NCBI GenBank assembly: GCA_013400155.1
Contig: VXBM01000555.1
Span: 460,471 to 524,470 of the forward strand
Direction of reading: 5' to 3'
DNA length: 64,000 bases
DNA from: Helopsaltes ochotensis
Lineage: Eukaryota > Chordata > Aves > Passeriformes > Locustellidae
A program made the translations under genes and the position numbers. Below, in pieces: positions 63,538-64,000 of this stretch (the first letter of the stretch is position 1; each line of letters opens with the position of its first letter). The notes under the pieces were generated by a model. It saw nothing but the letters and a program-made list of their open reading frames with translations, was not told where the DNA came from and ran no database searches.

Positions 63538-63679
63538 CCTCCTCCACTTGTACTTGATCTTCTTCTGCCACATTGCCTACAATGTTTCTTATAGCATGAA
63601 GAAACTTATTTGTGATTTGAAAAGTTGACACTGTTTCGTTAACTAGAATTGAAATATCACATACCATGGTATTCCATAT
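63538..63679 (-). other. Weak candidate coding exon
   Basis: On the minus strand a pyrimidine-rich tract (TTTTCTCTCTTACTG...) leads to TTTCCTGCAG, a good 3' splice acceptor, and an open frame follows at once. Its translation (NETVSTFQITNKFLHAIRN, then a V/E/Q/D-rich stretch) is less low-complexity than other frames here and loosely recalls a helical extracellular segment, but I cannot place it in a family. The donor side is weak: GAGG|GTTTTA near 63538 is a poor match. About 400 bases further along the same strand a second acceptor-like TTTGCAG stands before another frame in the same phase (63140 downward). Acceptor-like strings are common in AT-rich DNA, so this may well be chance. Confidence 0.15.
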
Positions 63680-63699
63680 CTGCAGGAAAACCAAACAGT

Positions 63700-64000
63700 A
63701 AGAGAGAAAATTAATTTATTCAGCAACTCAGCTGGTATTCAAGAGATTAGAAGTTGTCTCTCATGTAATTCAATTTACTGAATTTAGATGTTTAAAATCA
63801 ATGTAGATCTGCAAGTATCTTTTACTGTACCCTGGTTCAACAGCAAGTATATACGTTTGCCTCAGAGTCAGGGAAGCCTCTGATGTTGGAGTGGCCAGAG
63901 GAGGAGTAAGTTGCTCAGCTGCTGATGGAAGGGGAATTGGACACAGGTGGTCAGGCTAAAGCAGCCTGGACTCAAGTCAGCCTAAAATGCAATGGCACTG
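63700..64000. other. Window end, unassigned
   Basis: The last 130 bases (from about 63870) become richer in G and C and purines. They may be the beginning of a repeat or exon that continues outside the window. Nothing can be assigned. Confidence 0.4.

Overview
The window looks like nuclear DNA of a bird. At least ten separate fragments belong to CR1, the dominant LINE of avian (and more broadly sauropsid) genomes, and several keep the typical 3' end, where the last bases form ATTCTATG-type octamers. The rest is AT-rich, non-coding sequence with many poly-T/poly-A runs, one N-filled gap inside a pentanucleotide microsatellite, and no long coding frames. I assign it to Aves from the CR1 content; I cannot name the species. 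|| I find no protein-coding gene I can support, no tRNA, rRNA, snRNA or recognisable microRNA, no CRISPR array and no prokaryotic-style operon. The window is best read as a gene-poor intergenic region or the inside of a very large intron. The only recognisable protein signatures are decayed CR1 pieces: reverse transcriptase near 5.3, 35.3, 44.6-45.3 and 48.2 kb, an endonuclease-region remnant near 25.7-26.0 kb and an ORF1 esterase-like remnant near 29.6 kb. || Layout: 1-4.47 kb anonymous AT-rich sequence; 4.48-4.75 kb a likely solo LTR (minus) with a 5-bp target duplication; 5.13-6.20 kb CR1 (+); 8.51-8.74 kb CR1 tail (+); 12.1-12.5 kb a weaker LTR candidate; 12.6-20.9 kb AT-rich; 20.89-21.25 kb (CCCTT)n with the gap; 25.39-26.08 kb CR1 (-) with an internal deletion; 27.05-27.22 kb an A/C-rich tract with a strong G-quadruplex motif on the minus strand; 28.8-30.6 kb a cluster of three CR1 pieces in opposing orientations; 32.3 kb a CR1 tail; 33.8-34.3 kb the longest unexplained open frame (190 codons, minus, probably chance); 35.1-35.5 kb an internal CR1 RT fragment; 43.3-43.4 kb a T/G-rich repeat; 44.05-46.02 kb the longest CR1 (minus, about 2 kb); 48.1-49.0 kb two old CR1 pieces; 55.85-56.33 kb a CpG-bearing, possibly LTR-derived island with four copies of a CAAATGCA core; 56.3-64.0 kb AT-rich, with a weak candidate exon near 63.6 kb (minus). 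|| Nothing here amounts to a new biological system. The items most worth checking are the solo LTR, the CpG-bearing island at 56 kb, the gap that is in phase with its microsatellite, the rearranged CR1 cluster at 28.8-30.6 kb, and the candidate exon at 63.6 kb.
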